A stretch of 64,000 bases of DNA from Melanopsichium pennsylvanicum (lineage: Eukaryota > Basidiomycota > Ustilaginomycetes > Ustilaginales): the NCBI GenBank assembly GCA_900208305.1, contig OAPG01000013.1:248001-312000 (forward strand). Reading direction: 5' to 3'. A model generated the notes under the pieces. The model was not told the origin of the DNA and did no database searches. It was given only the letters and a program-made list of their open reading frames with translations. Positions within the stretch are counted from its first letter, which is position 1, and each line of letters begins with the position of its first letter. Below, piece after piece: positions 39,819-52,040 of the stretch. The position numbers were made by a program, and so were the translations under genes.

Positions 39819-41214
39819 CGCGGTGGGGGGTGGCCAATAGCTCTTGTACCTTACCACCCCGCCCCCGCCTGACATGAGGTTGCCTCCGGACCTCGTCGCA
39901 TGTATTACTTAGTTAGCTCTATAGCAACGCAGTAGTGTGCTCTGACCCCCGACCGCCTGTGTTGCCCACGCCTACAACCTCTCCGTACCCGTAGATCCTG
40001 TCCTGGCTGTAGCCGCCCCGCGGTATCTAGACCCTATGGCCTTAACATAGCAACGCTGGCGGGCTCGTTGCTGCTGGGGGAGATGGTAGGGGCGTCTCCT
40101 CCCGCTTGGGAGGAGGCGTCCGTTTGGTTTTGTCGGTTTGAGCGTGTACTCATCTTGGTTACGACATTGTCCCGTGGGGAGGTCGCATGTAATGTTAAGG
40201 CCGTGTCAGCGGTCGCGTGCCAGAGATCCGAATTCCCGTGAGAAAGCGCGACTCGCCGGATTTCAGTGAGTTCCGGCGGTTAAGCTTGGCCTCAACGGAT
40301 ATCGAAGAGAATCCTGCGAGTGGCGATCTCTCGACGGATATCGGCTGACCGCTGGTGACACTCCGTACAGAGGTAACGCGGCAAGCTCGGACGGGGTACT
40401 CGGTCGACGCGAGTGTCACGACGTCGACAGGATACTGCTGGTGGCTGGGTTAGACCTCAGCCGTCGTTGCCGGTGGAGATATGAGGGACTGGTTGTGGTG
40501 CCAGGCCCGCGGTTGAGGTTCCGCCTGTAGTTGAGGTGCTACAGCGTCGATTGAGGTGTCGACGACGTCTATACGTTGTTCTCCGTTCACCGACGGGGAC
40601 ACAGACTATATGGATCGCAATAACTGGTATTGCAATGTGCGACGTGTGAAGAGTATGATAAGTACGACGTACTGATAACTATGTGTGACTGAGATATAAG
40701 ATAGAGTGGATGAGCTTCCGCTCATCCGATAGCGGGGAACAGAGTATTTATATATATGTATCGTGTGCGAGGTCCATTGGTACTGTACGACCTGCGTGCG
40801 TCGAGCTTGGACCCCCGCACGATAAGACTGCCCCTAGTCCTTCGGCAGGGTGCTTCCAAGCACGCCCGCGTGCTCTCTCTCCATTGCCCCCCTGGGCGTC
40901 GAAAGGCCCACGTGTCGTTCCGGCGTGGCGTTGGTTGCCGCCGTCGCAGATGCTCCCCTTGCCATCAATACCTTCGATATCCGGCGAGTCACTGCCACTC
41001 GCCGAATTTCCGTGAGATCCGTTGAGACCTGCTCTCTCACCAGATTTTGTCCAATTCAACTTCTCGGTTCTGCGCTAACCTTAAATCCCATGAGCCCACC
41101 AATATCCACCAGATCTCCCTGAGATCCGTCAAGACATGCTCTCCCACCGGATCTCAGCCGATTCAACATCTCTGGTCTGCGCAGACCTCTTCCTTGGGAC
41201 CCACTCCCGTGACA
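39819..41214. repeat. Right part of the CpG-rich LTR-like element
   Basis: Very CpG-rich (10 CpG in the 60 bases from 40201). It contains two perfect 8-bp hairpins, CTCCTCCC/GGGAGGAG with a GCTT loop (40096-40115) and GGATGAGC/GCTCATCC with a TTCC loop (40708-40727). A TATA-like stretch is at 40748-40757. Units starting GAGATCCGT at 41013 and 41121 form an imperfect 108-bp duplication. No coding frame is supported. Confidence 0.6.
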
Positions 41215-42075
41215 TTAGGGTTGTAGGGTTTGAGCCACTACACTGCAGCTACAACCAATTGGAGGTGACCAGGTATGGAGGAATTGTAAGAATGGACAAC
41301 CAATGTTGGTTGGAGGGTCAGGCACAATAGCAAATTAAGAAATACATGCAACATAGGTCCTGAGGCAACTTTTACCAGGCAGTTGCAATCCTACTAGGTT
41401 GGTTGGACAGGCACCACAATTGCTTGTGATGAACTTCAAGTGGAGATTGCCCAATCTGTGGCCCAACCAATCAGATCTGGGTTGCAACCAGCTGTTTAGA
41501 GTTGCACCGCTTGTGGTTGGCCCCATGGCTTTTAAATGTGATAGTGTAGATGGATTGCTTTGGTTGATTATCATGATGAGATATGCATCTCAGTGGACTT
41601 AAGATTTTGGACTAAGTAATGTCACAATCACCATGCTAAATAATGAATTCAGCCAATTAGATTAGATCAAACTACCAATACTGTGTGATTAGCCAATTTG
41701 GATGGTGGTAGTGGTTGTGCTGACAATCAGGCACACATGGTTGTTGACCTTGCCTGAATAAAGTTGTGTGTTGTGCTTGAGTTAATTTACCCCAAGTTGC
41801 TTAGTCTCATTCACCATACTCTGCCCTCAAAGCTGTACAATGTTGTTGAAAAACTTGCAAGGCATTGATGGGCTCTGTTTTAGTGTGGTAATCAAGGTAG
41901 GGTGAGGCAGATATGATGGTGACTCATGGTTATAGCTAGAAGCAACAAAGACACTGCTGTGATTGCACATTTTTTCACTTTTACTCATTATCTGTAAGCA
42001 TCAAGAATGTATATGTGTTCAAAGTCTCATATAACCATGCACCTTTCTCAAGCAAACACATGAAACTCATCAAGA
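41215..42075. other. CpG-depleted segment, right part
   Basis: About 860 bp with a single CpG (near 41508) counted by eye, despite an ordinary base composition, and abundant TG and CA. No recognisable coding frame. It is the counterpart of 31384-32079. Together they read as one old repeat interrupted by the CpG-rich element. Confidence 0.6.
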
Positions 42076-42661
42076 CGCAGACAATTTTTTTTTTTTTTTT
42101 TGTCTGGATGCAATGGGCTCTTCATCGCAATGAGTTCGCTTATGCACATCTGCATCAAAATTCCATCGAGACGAACTCGAATTCATCGAGATGGAGGTGC
42201 ACCGAAACCGCTCTGATTTACAAACTTGGGTGAAAATTAGGGTCCCAAAAAAAAAAAAAAAAAAAAAAAAAAAACAGGACGAAACAAATCCACACGTCTT
42301 GCTTGCTTGCTCAAAGATATCAAAAAAAAAAAAAATCCACATACAGCACACCTGCATCAAAAGTGCATGTTCGCAAAAACAACACCGAAACGATTAAATA
42401 TTAACACAAGAACAAAACAAGAAAAGCAATAATGAAAGAAACCGATCCCAAAACCGAAAGAAAAAAAAAAACAAGAAAAAAGGAGCGAAAGACGCAATAA
42501 ACCTGCGGTGAAAAGAAGACGAAACAAGAATGAGTGTGCATGTGTGAAAGTCTTTGTGAGGTGGTGTCGCTGTGTTGTTGTTGTTGTTGTTTTCGCGGTG
42601 GCGTTGCGACTGAAAACGATGGATTTCTTTCCCTCTTCTGCCAGAGCTTTTGCTTGCAACT
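42076..42661. other. Homopolymer-rich 3' flank of the syntaxin gene
   Basis: Contains a run of 17 T (42085-42101), 28 A (42247-42274) and 14 A (42322-42335). A (TTG)n stretch follows near 42573-42590. CpG frequency is normal again here. It probably holds the 3' UTR of the syntaxin gene. No ORF is supported. Confidence 0.5.
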
Positions 42662-44121
42662 TTACATCCCCCAATCAGGCAAAAGATAAGCGGTCGATCT
42701 TTCCTGAGGCATCACATACCCTTGAGCAAGGTGTACGCTCCTCTCGACCAACGACCTCCTTGAATTGTTGTTATTGTTACTACTCGAACAGAGGCCCTTA
42801 CCACAAACGATACCCACCACCACTGCAGCGATGACAAGGATGAGAATGACGAGAAGCCAGAAGCAAATCCATCGCTTCTTCCTTGCCTTCTTGGCTGAAT
42901 CTACTGCCTTGTTAGTATGCTGCAAACCTTGGTTCATGTCATTCTCCACCTGTGCACCCTGTTCCTGGATCACATTCAGCGCATCATCCTGTTCGTCAAC
43001 CAGGATCGACATCTCATTAAACAGCTGTGCGAGTTCGGTAATGGTTCGCTCGATCCGTTTAATGTCTTCGTGTCGCTCCTGTACCTCGCGAAGTGCACCC
43101 TTGGCTTCACCGTGCCTATTCGAGTTGAGCAATGCCTGCGAGAAGATCTGGCCATTCTGGTCGTCGTCGAGCGCAGCCTTGATCTCTTGCTGTGTGGCAT
43201 CGGGTTTGACGATTCTAAACTGCCTCTCGGCACGCGCTCGGTACTTTTGACGATAGGATTGCTCCACCTGCTGATACCTCTGGATGGTCTCCTTGAACCT
43301 GTTCTTGACAGCGCCGATCTGAGTGTTGCGCACATTCTTGTCGCCGCCAGCCGGGACTCGCTTGGTTTGGGATTCGAGAAGTTTGATACGGTTCTTGACT
43401 GCGTTGGTGAGCGACGAAGTCTCTTGTTGAATGGATGCAAGTTGCTGCTCGGCGTACTGGGCAGAGGCCTCGTCCATGTTGTTGAGCGAACGCGAGTGCA
43501 AATCAGAGATCTTGTTGACGTTTTCATCAATGAGGCGGATGGTGTCTTGAATCTCGGAGATGTCGGTGAAGAACGAGTTCATGTCGCCAGCTGGCTTTTC
43601 CGAGGCGACCGAGGACATTTCATACGAGTTTGTACCAGCCGTGGCAGCATAATCAGCGGATTGGGTTTGGGGCTGGGGCATCTGACCATAGCCCGTAGGT
43701 TGCTGAGCATAGCCGCCGTTGTTGTATGCTGCCTGGTCATACGAGTTGGCGCTGTATGCCTGCTGCTGTTGAGGTGCACCATAAGCCTGCTGAGGTGGAG
43801 GAGCGTAGGCTTGCTGTGGTTGAGCATAGCCGCCCTGTGCAGTGCCGGTCTGTTGTGTGGGATACGAGTGGTCACCGTAACCGTTGTTTCCACCTCCGTA
43901 GCCGCCATATCCACCAGATTGCTGGGCCTATGTGGCGTTGAACGATACGCGTCGTGATGATAGGGAGAGATATGCATACAGAAAAGGTCAGTCAAGGATG
44001 CATTAAACATGCTCGTGAACTTGATCAGATGCATGCTGAGCGACGGCTGAAAACAACGGCGACATGTGATGAAACATGATGCCAGACTTACCCTCATGGC
44101 CGCAAGACGATCACGAGCCAT
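42662..44121 (-). CDS. SSO1: Plasma-membrane t-SNARE, Sso1/syntaxin-1 family, two exons
   Basis: Qa-SNARE for fusion of secretory vesicles with the plasma membrane. Exon 1 is 44121-44092 (MARDRLAAMR) and exon 2 is 43927-42662. The 164-nt intron (GTAAGT...TAG) is phase 0. The product is 431 residues. A Gly/Tyr/Gln-rich N-terminus (to about 95) precedes the Habc bundle (MNSFFTDISEIQDTIRLIDE). The SNARE motif follows at about 300-365, with the zero-layer Gln in SILVDEQDDAL and a basic KKARKKRW stop, then the transmembrane span (CFWLLVILILVIAAVVVGIV). About 45 residues follow the membrane span, unusual for a tail-anchored SNARE. The family is certain; the C-terminal end could be altered by splicing. 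Confidence 0.92.
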
Positions 44122-45552
44122 CTTTGCTCTGGCTGTATCCTATTTTTCCGAATGGGGTATGTGGTGCGGTACGAGGCTGGTAAACTTAGCGACGCCGAGT
44201 GGTGGCGGTGGTCGTCGTCGAATGCAAAGCTGCGGACAGACAGACGGACAGATTTCAAGCCAAAGTAGAGTCGGAATAACGTTGCCAAAGGTGAGATAGG
44301 AGAGAATGGCGGATGGAAAAGGTGAAATGAGTGTGGAGTCGCAAGGATAAAGGAGGTTGGCCGATTGAGAGAAAAGGTTGACGTAGAGGCCATAATGGAT
44401 CCGAGACGAATTGACGTGCTGTGGTTTGGCTGGGCTGGGCTAAGCAAGCTCACTCAAGTGAGAAAAGATCGAAACACAGCACAGCACAACGCGACATGCA
44501 TTCACGCACACACACACCACACACCACACAAAACACAGAACACAAAACACAAAACACAAAACACAGCTCGGATGCGATTCTCAGTTTGAGGAATGCCACG
44601 CTCACACAAATACACTCAGCAGCTCAGATGCAGCTCTCGGTCTCCCTCACACACAGACTCGGACAAGGTTAATTTGCTGCTGTTTTTCAAAATTGAAATT
44701 TCTATTTTCACTCACTGTCTTGCGAAAAGGCGAAGCAGATCATGCAAGACGCCTTCCACGGAGCTTCTGTTGTTGTGTTCCGCGTGAGGGTAAAGGATCG
44801 CCGCCCTTATTACTGTATTATTTCTTTATTGCCTATACTTTGCCTCCTCGGAGACACGCACATCAACCATGCAGGGGTTGGCGGTTGCATCCCACTATAA
44901 TAACTTATACGCAAAACCTACGCTCCCTTTCGTCAAGGCAAGAGCCATTCTAGCTAAACTCTTTCACAAGAATAGCTGTCACTTTTAAGGTTAGACTCCT
45001 CTTGGATGATACTCTACCACTGGACGGGCACAAGGTTGATAATGCTGAATAGGTTGGGTTTGGGAAATGCTAGCGAGTGCTGCCAACATTCATCATCAGT
45101 ATCGCAAAACTAGTGTAGAGTGCGTGTGTGTGCGGGTAACAAAATCGAGGCGGAAGCGGTTTTTTCTTCTTACACGCACGAATCGGAGGTGGTTTTCCGG
45201 AGCCCAGCTTGAGCACACAAATTGTATTTCATTATATCAGCGTCAAAGATCGGGCTCCAGCACTAACTTGATCATGTCAATATCAAATCGGCATCACCTC
45301 TTGAAACAAACTCTATTCGCTCGTCATATACCACTCTATTTCACGCTCTGGGCTCCAACTCCCACCTACTTGATCACATCACAAATCACAACACAAGCAC
45401 CACCTGCTACCAAAATTGCCAATCCTTTTTAAAAGGCAACAGATTTCTATCGCAAAATCATATGAAAGTATCCAATACATTGGTTTTCGGAAAAAAAAAA
45501 AAACACACAAGGGAACCAACCACCTAACAAAATCGGCACTAGCAGCATCGTC
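44122..45552. other. Intergenic region between syntaxin and mS38 genes
   Basis: 1.4 kb upstream of the syntaxin gene and downstream of mS38. It contains a CA-rich array with repeating acaaaac units (about 44508-44563) and several A-runs. Short ORFs have no family signature. No RNA gene is seen. Confidence 0.5.
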
Positions 45553-46929
45553 TTATTTCTTCATCCTCTGTCGCTCGGCACGTTGAGCCTTGCGCAACTT
45601 CTTGTACTTGTGTTTTCTGATCTTCTTTCTCCTCTTTCGGCGCACACTGTCCATCATGATGTTGTGTGCTTCCAACAACGGGCTCACCTTGACCCTCTTG
45701 CCCTTCACTGGCTCCAACTCGGCGTCCAGCTTAGTCGTATCCACCACCGTGTTTGCCTGTTCAGGGTCATTGAGCGCAACCGCGTCCATCTGAGCCACGA
45801 GCTTGTCCCACTTGAGCGCGAGAGGCAAAGTCGACTGAACCAGCGCATGCGAGAGCATCAGGTTCGGATCGTCATCCGTGAAAAACACGCTATTGGCCAC
45901 ATGAGGTGCCTCGAGCTGTTCGACAGCAGCACCCACAACCTCATCGTTGCTAGGGGCGGGCGGGGCTTCGTATGCACGACCCTTCTCGGCCAAATACGTG
46001 GCTACACCGCGAGACCAATCGGCAGAGGGTCCGTGAGGCTCACCCAGGATGATGAGGTCGGCTTCAGCGCCGAGCTTGCGTGCGGTCTCGGGATCTTCGC
46101 CGCGCTCAAGCGCATTCTGAACTGCTTCGTCCTCCTCTTCCCGAATTCTTTCTTCCTCCTCTAGCTTGGCAGACTCGACAGCGACGCGATCCGATTCGGG
46201 GTGGAAGCTCGAGACGAGCCATCGTGTGGCTCCGCTCTCGACGGTAGCTGCATTCTGTGCATCTACACCCGCAAGACCATCAACCAGTTCGTTGAAGCGC
46301 TCGGGTGCAATGTCGCGCATTCTACGTCTCCACTGCTGCTGAGACTCTGCTGCAAAGTTGCCAAACGTGGCGAGCGAACCGTCAGTGGTGAAGATGGCAG
46401 TGAGCGAGCCGCCAGATGGAGAAGTGGAGCCGAAAATACCAGCGCGCTTAGGACGTGGTGGCAGCATCTCGTGCTGCAACAATGGTCGCTCGTTTGAGAA
46501 AAAGCTCTCCCATGCCACATTAACAAGAGAAGATGGAGGAGGGTTGGCGGATGCAGTGCAGGCCTTGGCGAGACGTTTCGAGGCGGTGTTGACGTTGACA
46601 AGGGGGGAAGATGCAGGAGCCAGACGCTGTTCAGTTGTGGATGCATCAGGTGCCGAAGAAGAGGAGGATGCTGCGGAGCTGTTGCTGTTGCTGGACGAAG
46701 ACGAATTGCCGCCATTGCAAGGTGAAGAGCTGCCTGACGACTTTGATGCAGAGAGCATCGAAGAGGCGCGGCGAGACTGTGTGCGTGTAGACCTCGGGCC
46801 ACAACTCGAGATGAAGCTCCTAGTTGATGGCGAGACTGCTGCAGAGGGGCCTACTATCGCTGTTGCTGTGCTCCTGTGTGGGCCCACTTGCCTGAGCAAG
46901 GCTCGGGCGTGAATTGAGCGGCCACGCAT
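45553..46929 (-). CDS. Mitochondrial small-subunit protein mS38 / Cox24-like
   Basis: 458 residues, ATG at 46927-46929. The N-terminus is Arg/Ser/Thr-rich, fitting a mitochondrial presequence. Diagnostic is the C-terminal 35 residues, ending SVRRKRRKKIRKHKYKKLRK and then RAERQRMKK. This is the basic mS38/Cox24/AURKAIP1 domain that sits in the mitoribosome decoding region. The rest is Ser-rich and then a helical acidic part (residues 190-330) without a family I know. Yeast Cox24 is about a quarter of this length. The domain call is good; the role of the long N-terminal part is unknown. Confidence 0.82.
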   Translation of the reverse strand: MRGRSIHARALLRQVGPHRSTATAIVGPSAAVSPSTRSFISSCGPRSTRTQSRRASSMLSASKSSGSSSPCNGGNSSSSSNSNSSAASSSSSAPDASTTEQRLAPASSPLVNVNTASKRLAKACTASANPPPSSLVNVAWESFFSNERPLLQHEMLPPRPKRAGIFGSTSPSGGSLTAIFTTDGSLATFGNFAAESQQQWRRRMRDIAPERFNELVDGLAGVDAQNAATVESGATRWLVSSFHPESDRVAVESAKLEEEERIREEEDEAVQNALERGEDPETARKLGAEADLIILGEPHGPSADWSRGVATYLAEKGRAYEAPPAPSNDEVVGAAVEQLEAPHVANSVFFTDDDPNLMLSHALVQSTLPLALKWDKLVAQMDAVALNDPEQANTVVDTTKLDAELEPVKGKRVKVSPLLEAHNIMMDSVRRKRRKKIRKHKYKKLRKAQRAERQRMKK

Positions 46930-47648
46930 CTTGACTACAACTGCTGCACCGAGGGATGTAGCTGGCGTAATCAGAGCGGGACTGTGAAATTGTTGCTGAT
47001 CGTATTATGTGTTGATGCTACAACTGCAGATGATGGTGATGACGATGGTTGTCGAAAGCACGGTGACAATGCTCATGTGCTACGGCGATACCGGAGCTCA
47101 ACCGAGTTGAAAAAGCGCAGCCAAGCTACACAGTGATTAAACAGGGAGAGCCGATAAATAAGAAATTGCACCCTAATTTTCCACTGCGCTGTGGAGCTTT
47201 GATTTTCAAATTTTGGCTTCCCTGAGCCCCTGTTAAGCCGAGGCGGTGGAAAATGCCAGACACGTTCCTGATTCGCGTGAATTCTTTAGGAGCTCACTCG
47301 ATCACCAGATTTCACTTCTAACTGCCTGCAGTGATATTATTGTCAGAGCCGGGCTCGAGACTTTCCGCATCATCTTCATTGTACAACACGTTAGTTCATA
47401 CTTTACCAGCCGCGACAGACCTTCATGAGCCTTGCTTGATGGCAATCAAAGGTAGGTAGCCGATCAAACTCACTAGGTAAGCACGCATAGCATCGGCTGC
47501 GCTCGCTGAGAAAATGGGGCACACAAAATGCGAGGAAGAAGGTAATGAGTTGTGTCTCTGAATGGAAACCGTAAAAATACAATATTTAGTGTGTGTTGGC
47601 TTCAGATCGCACGCTTTGAGACGAACGGAAGTCGGCCAATCGCCAATT
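46930..47648. other. Intergenic region between mS38 and RVB2
   Basis: 719 bp upstream of mS38 and downstream of RVB2, which are on the same strand. No repeat or coding evidence. Confidence 0.5.
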
Positions 47649-49511
<1,863 letters not shown>

Positions 49512-52040
49512 ATGACAGTACCCGGTCCTTCCGATACTAGCACCATCAAGTTGGAACAATCGCCCATCCCTTTGAATCAACATGTTCCACCACAACAACC
49601 ACCACCTCACCTCACTGACTTGTCCAAACTCACCAGCCGTTCAGCTGTGGTCCAAGCACTCTCCGACCTCTCCACCTACTCCTCCGCACTCGAAGATGAG
49701 CTCATTTCGCTGTTTGAAGAGTCGGAGCCCGTCATCAACCACGCAAGGCGTTCCATCTCCGCTCTAGCTCCACAAGTTCAGCTCATACAAGAAGAGGCTA
49801 TAGTCCTCGAACGTCGACTTCAAGCCTCCGCTTCCGTTGCAAAACGCATCTCCGAACGCGTTCGTTTACTCGATGAGGAACGCAAACGCATTGCTCTCGC
49901 CACAGACTGGGCTGTTCGTATAGCAGAACTCAAATCCTCTCTCTCGCTATTAGCCTCGGCTGTAGAGCATCGAGATTGGGATATGGCCACCATGCACTGT
50001 CGCAGAGCGCTATCTATCGATCCAGCCATTCGCTCTTCTCAATTTGCCGCAGCCGTGGTGCCAACCACCGACCTTCCCGAGCCACCAGAAACCACACTTG
50101 TAGAGCTGCGCAAGACCATGCTCACCGCTTTCACCGATGCATTCATCAAATCAACCCAGAACAAGGACGAGAAACAAGCTTCCCGCTTCTTCAAACTCTT
50201 CCCCCAAGTTGGCTGGAAGAAGGAGGGACTGGAAGTGTACAGCTCCTTTGCAAGATCAATGGTCAGAGAGAAAGGCAGGAGCATCTCGGACTCGTTGGGT
50301 TCGGGCAAAGCACAACACCCCACTCACTTTGCGTTGCTTCTGACATCGCTCTTCGAGCATTTGGCCATGCTCATCGACATGCACCAGCCTGTGGTGGACA
50401 GACACTATGGTGCGGGACATTTCAGTCATGGAGTCATGCCCGGCCTGCAAGAAGAATGCGATCGGCTAGGACACCGCATCATGGATTCATGGCGCGAAGA
50501 TCGCAATGTTCGAAGACGCTTGGATGAAGTTCAAGCATATCGCTTCACCGGTGCGGTAGTGGCGACCAAAACCCAACAATCTACGTTCAAAACATCCTTT
50601 GGCGTTCCTGGCAGGACTGCGAGCCCGGCAGCAGGTTCTACGGCGAACAGCTCGTTCGACGAGCCATCAGGTCCGGACGGGCGAGAAGTGGACCGTATCC
50701 TCACTGAGCTCGCAGCAATGTCTTCTCGATGGGGTCTCTATCGTCGCTTTCTTCAAAGTCGGCTTGCGGCCGAGTCGGGCGACGCGGATACCGCAAAGGG
50801 GAGGACTTTGGAAAGCGAGCGAGCAGCGCAAGCGGACGAACCTCTCAAGGACTTTCGTCGCGCTTCTCTCGATCGTCGCAGTTCCATCGCCTCGAGTGTC
50901 AACGCTACTTTTGGCACCTCTGCTGACCAAGATGTCGAAGACAATGCTCCAATCGCGACCCGCGTCGATCACGCAGCCGAATCCAAGCTCGGTCAAGAAG
51001 TTTTGGAGTCGATGCAAATCATTTACATCCCTATGGAAACCTGGTATCTTCGCAACAGCCTCGAAAAAGCGTTCCGTATCGATCAGCCCGATACCACTTG
51101 TCGACCCTACACATCCTCCATCCTTGACGACGCATTCTACGTCATCCGTACCGTTGTTGCACGCATTTTGTCCACATCCTCTTTAACCACATTGAACGAG
51201 ATGGTGAGGGTGGTAAGAACATCGGTGGAGGAAGAGTATATTGAAGTGTTGGTTCGGAAGATGGAAACGTTGTGGCGTGGTATTTCGGGCTCCATGACGG
51301 TGGATGGACCTAGAAAGGATGCAGCGAGTCGAGAGATGAGGAGCGTGTTTATCACGTATCTCAATGTGCTGGATATGAGCTCGAACTACATGTCTCGCGT
51401 CGTTGCCGAGGTAGGGCATGAACAGACTTTGACAAAGTTGTTTGACCCAGATGAGATGGATGAAGCATCGTGTTTGGTCAATAGTCTTTCGGGTTTGGTG
51501 AATCGATTCCGATCATCCTTGAGAACAGAGATTGAACATTTGTTCACTCAGCTTACATTACCACGTCTTCGAGGTTTGTTGGTTGAAACGTATCGAGATG
51601 TTTCGTATGTATTGGATGATGAAGGGTATTTGGATGCGGAAGCGGGTGATTTAGTTTGTCGTCGATTTGTGAAATCGTGGGAATTACTGTTTCACCATTT
51701 CCGAGGTTTGTTTACGGATGTCAACTTGAATACTTATGTAGGAATGGCTTTGGATGCACTGCTCAAGCCTTGGGAAGGTATGATTATGGGAATGAGATTT
51801 ACAGAGTTGGGTGTACTGAAATTTGACAAAGATCTAAGAGCAATGATTGGATTTTTGACTTCTCAAACCAGTTTACCAGTAAGGGACAAATTTACCAGAC
51901 TTCAACAATTTAGTTACGTTCTCAATTTGGATGGTGCAGAGGATGAGGTTGATCTTTATCAGAATGCGGTTACTTCCGGTATTTCGTGGAGACTCTCCAT
52001 GGTTGAGGTCAAGAATGTACGCAATTTGCGATTGTCGTGA
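49512..52040 (+). CDS. COG3: Conserved oligomeric Golgi complex subunit 3
   Basis: Lobe A subunit of the COG tethering complex for intra-Golgi retrograde transport (yeast Sec34). The frame is open further upstream from a TTG, but the first ATG is at 49512, giving 842 residues. The Sec34-like N-terminal helical part (LEDELISLFEESEPVINHAR, then coiled helices to about 150) is followed by the family's central region with SRWGLYRRFLQSRL. Next come ESMQIIYIPMETWYLRNSLE and SILDDAFYVIRTVVARIL, strongly typical of COG3. The C-terminal half is helical throughout. No introns are needed. Convergent with NUF2. Confidence 0.93.
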   Translation: MTVPGPSDTSTIKLEQSPIPLNQHVPPQQPPPHLTDLSKLTSRSAVVQALSDLSTYSSALEDELISLFEESEPVINHARRSISALAPQVQLIQEEAIVLERRLQASASVAKRISERVRLLDEERKRIALATDWAVRIAELKSSLSLLASAVEHRDWDMATMHCRRALSIDPAIRSSQFAAAVVPTTDLPEPPETTLVELRKTMLTAFTDAFIKSTQNKDEKQASRFFKLFPQVGWKKEGLEVYSSFARSMVREKGRSISDSLGSGKAQHPTHFALLLTSLFEHLAMLIDMHQPVVDRHYGAGHFSHGVMPGLQEECDRLGHRIMDSWREDRNVRRRLDEVQAYRFTGAVVATKTQQSTFKTSFGVPGRTASPAAGSTANSSFDEPSGPDGREVDRILTELAAMSSRWGLYRRFLQSRLAAESGDADTAKGRTLESERAAQADEPLKDFRRASLDRRSSIASSVNATFGTSADQDVEDNAPIATRVDHAAESKLGQEVLESMQIIYIPMETWYLRNSLEKAFRIDQPDTTCRPYTSSILDDAFYVIRTVVARILSTSSLTTLNEMVRVVRTSVEEEYIEVLVRKMETLWRGISGSMTVDGPRKDAASREMRSVFITYLNVLDMSSNYMSRVVAEVGHEQTLTKLFDPDEMDEASCLVNSLSGLVNRFRSSLRTEIEHLFTQLTLPRLRGLLVETYRDVSYVLDDEGYLDAEAGDLVCRRFVKSWELLFHHFRGLFTDVNLNTYVGMALDALLKPWEGMIMGMRFTELGVLKFDKDLRAMIGFLTSQTSLPVRDKFTRLQQFSYVLNLDGAEDEVDLYQNAVTSGISWRLSMVEVKNVRNLRLS

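Larger units (their letters stand above)
32080..41214. mobile_element. CpG-rich LTR-like element (about 1.6 kb net), split by the Ty3 insertion
   Basis: Two CpG-rich blocks, 32080-32276 and 39819-41214, join across the Ty3/gypsy insertion into about 1593 bp. The joined unit starts TGCCTACC and ends CCGTGACA (TG...CA). TTAG flanks it on both sides (32076-32079 and 41215-41218), as expected for a 4-bp target duplication. No coding capacity is seen. The block holds hairpins, an imperfect 108-bp tandem duplication and a TATA-like string at 40748-40757. A long solo LTR or a non-autonomous LTR element is the likeliest reading. The composition changes abruptly at both proposed ends. Confidence 0.5.

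Noticed and set aside
41213..41230. Telomere-like TTAGGG followed by TAGGG
   Set aside because: Only one exact unit. The TTAG is better explained as the target copy of the LTR-like element.
42917..43957. 346-codon plus-strand ORF
   Set aside because: Antisense shadow of the syntaxin gene, spanning its intron; no family signature.
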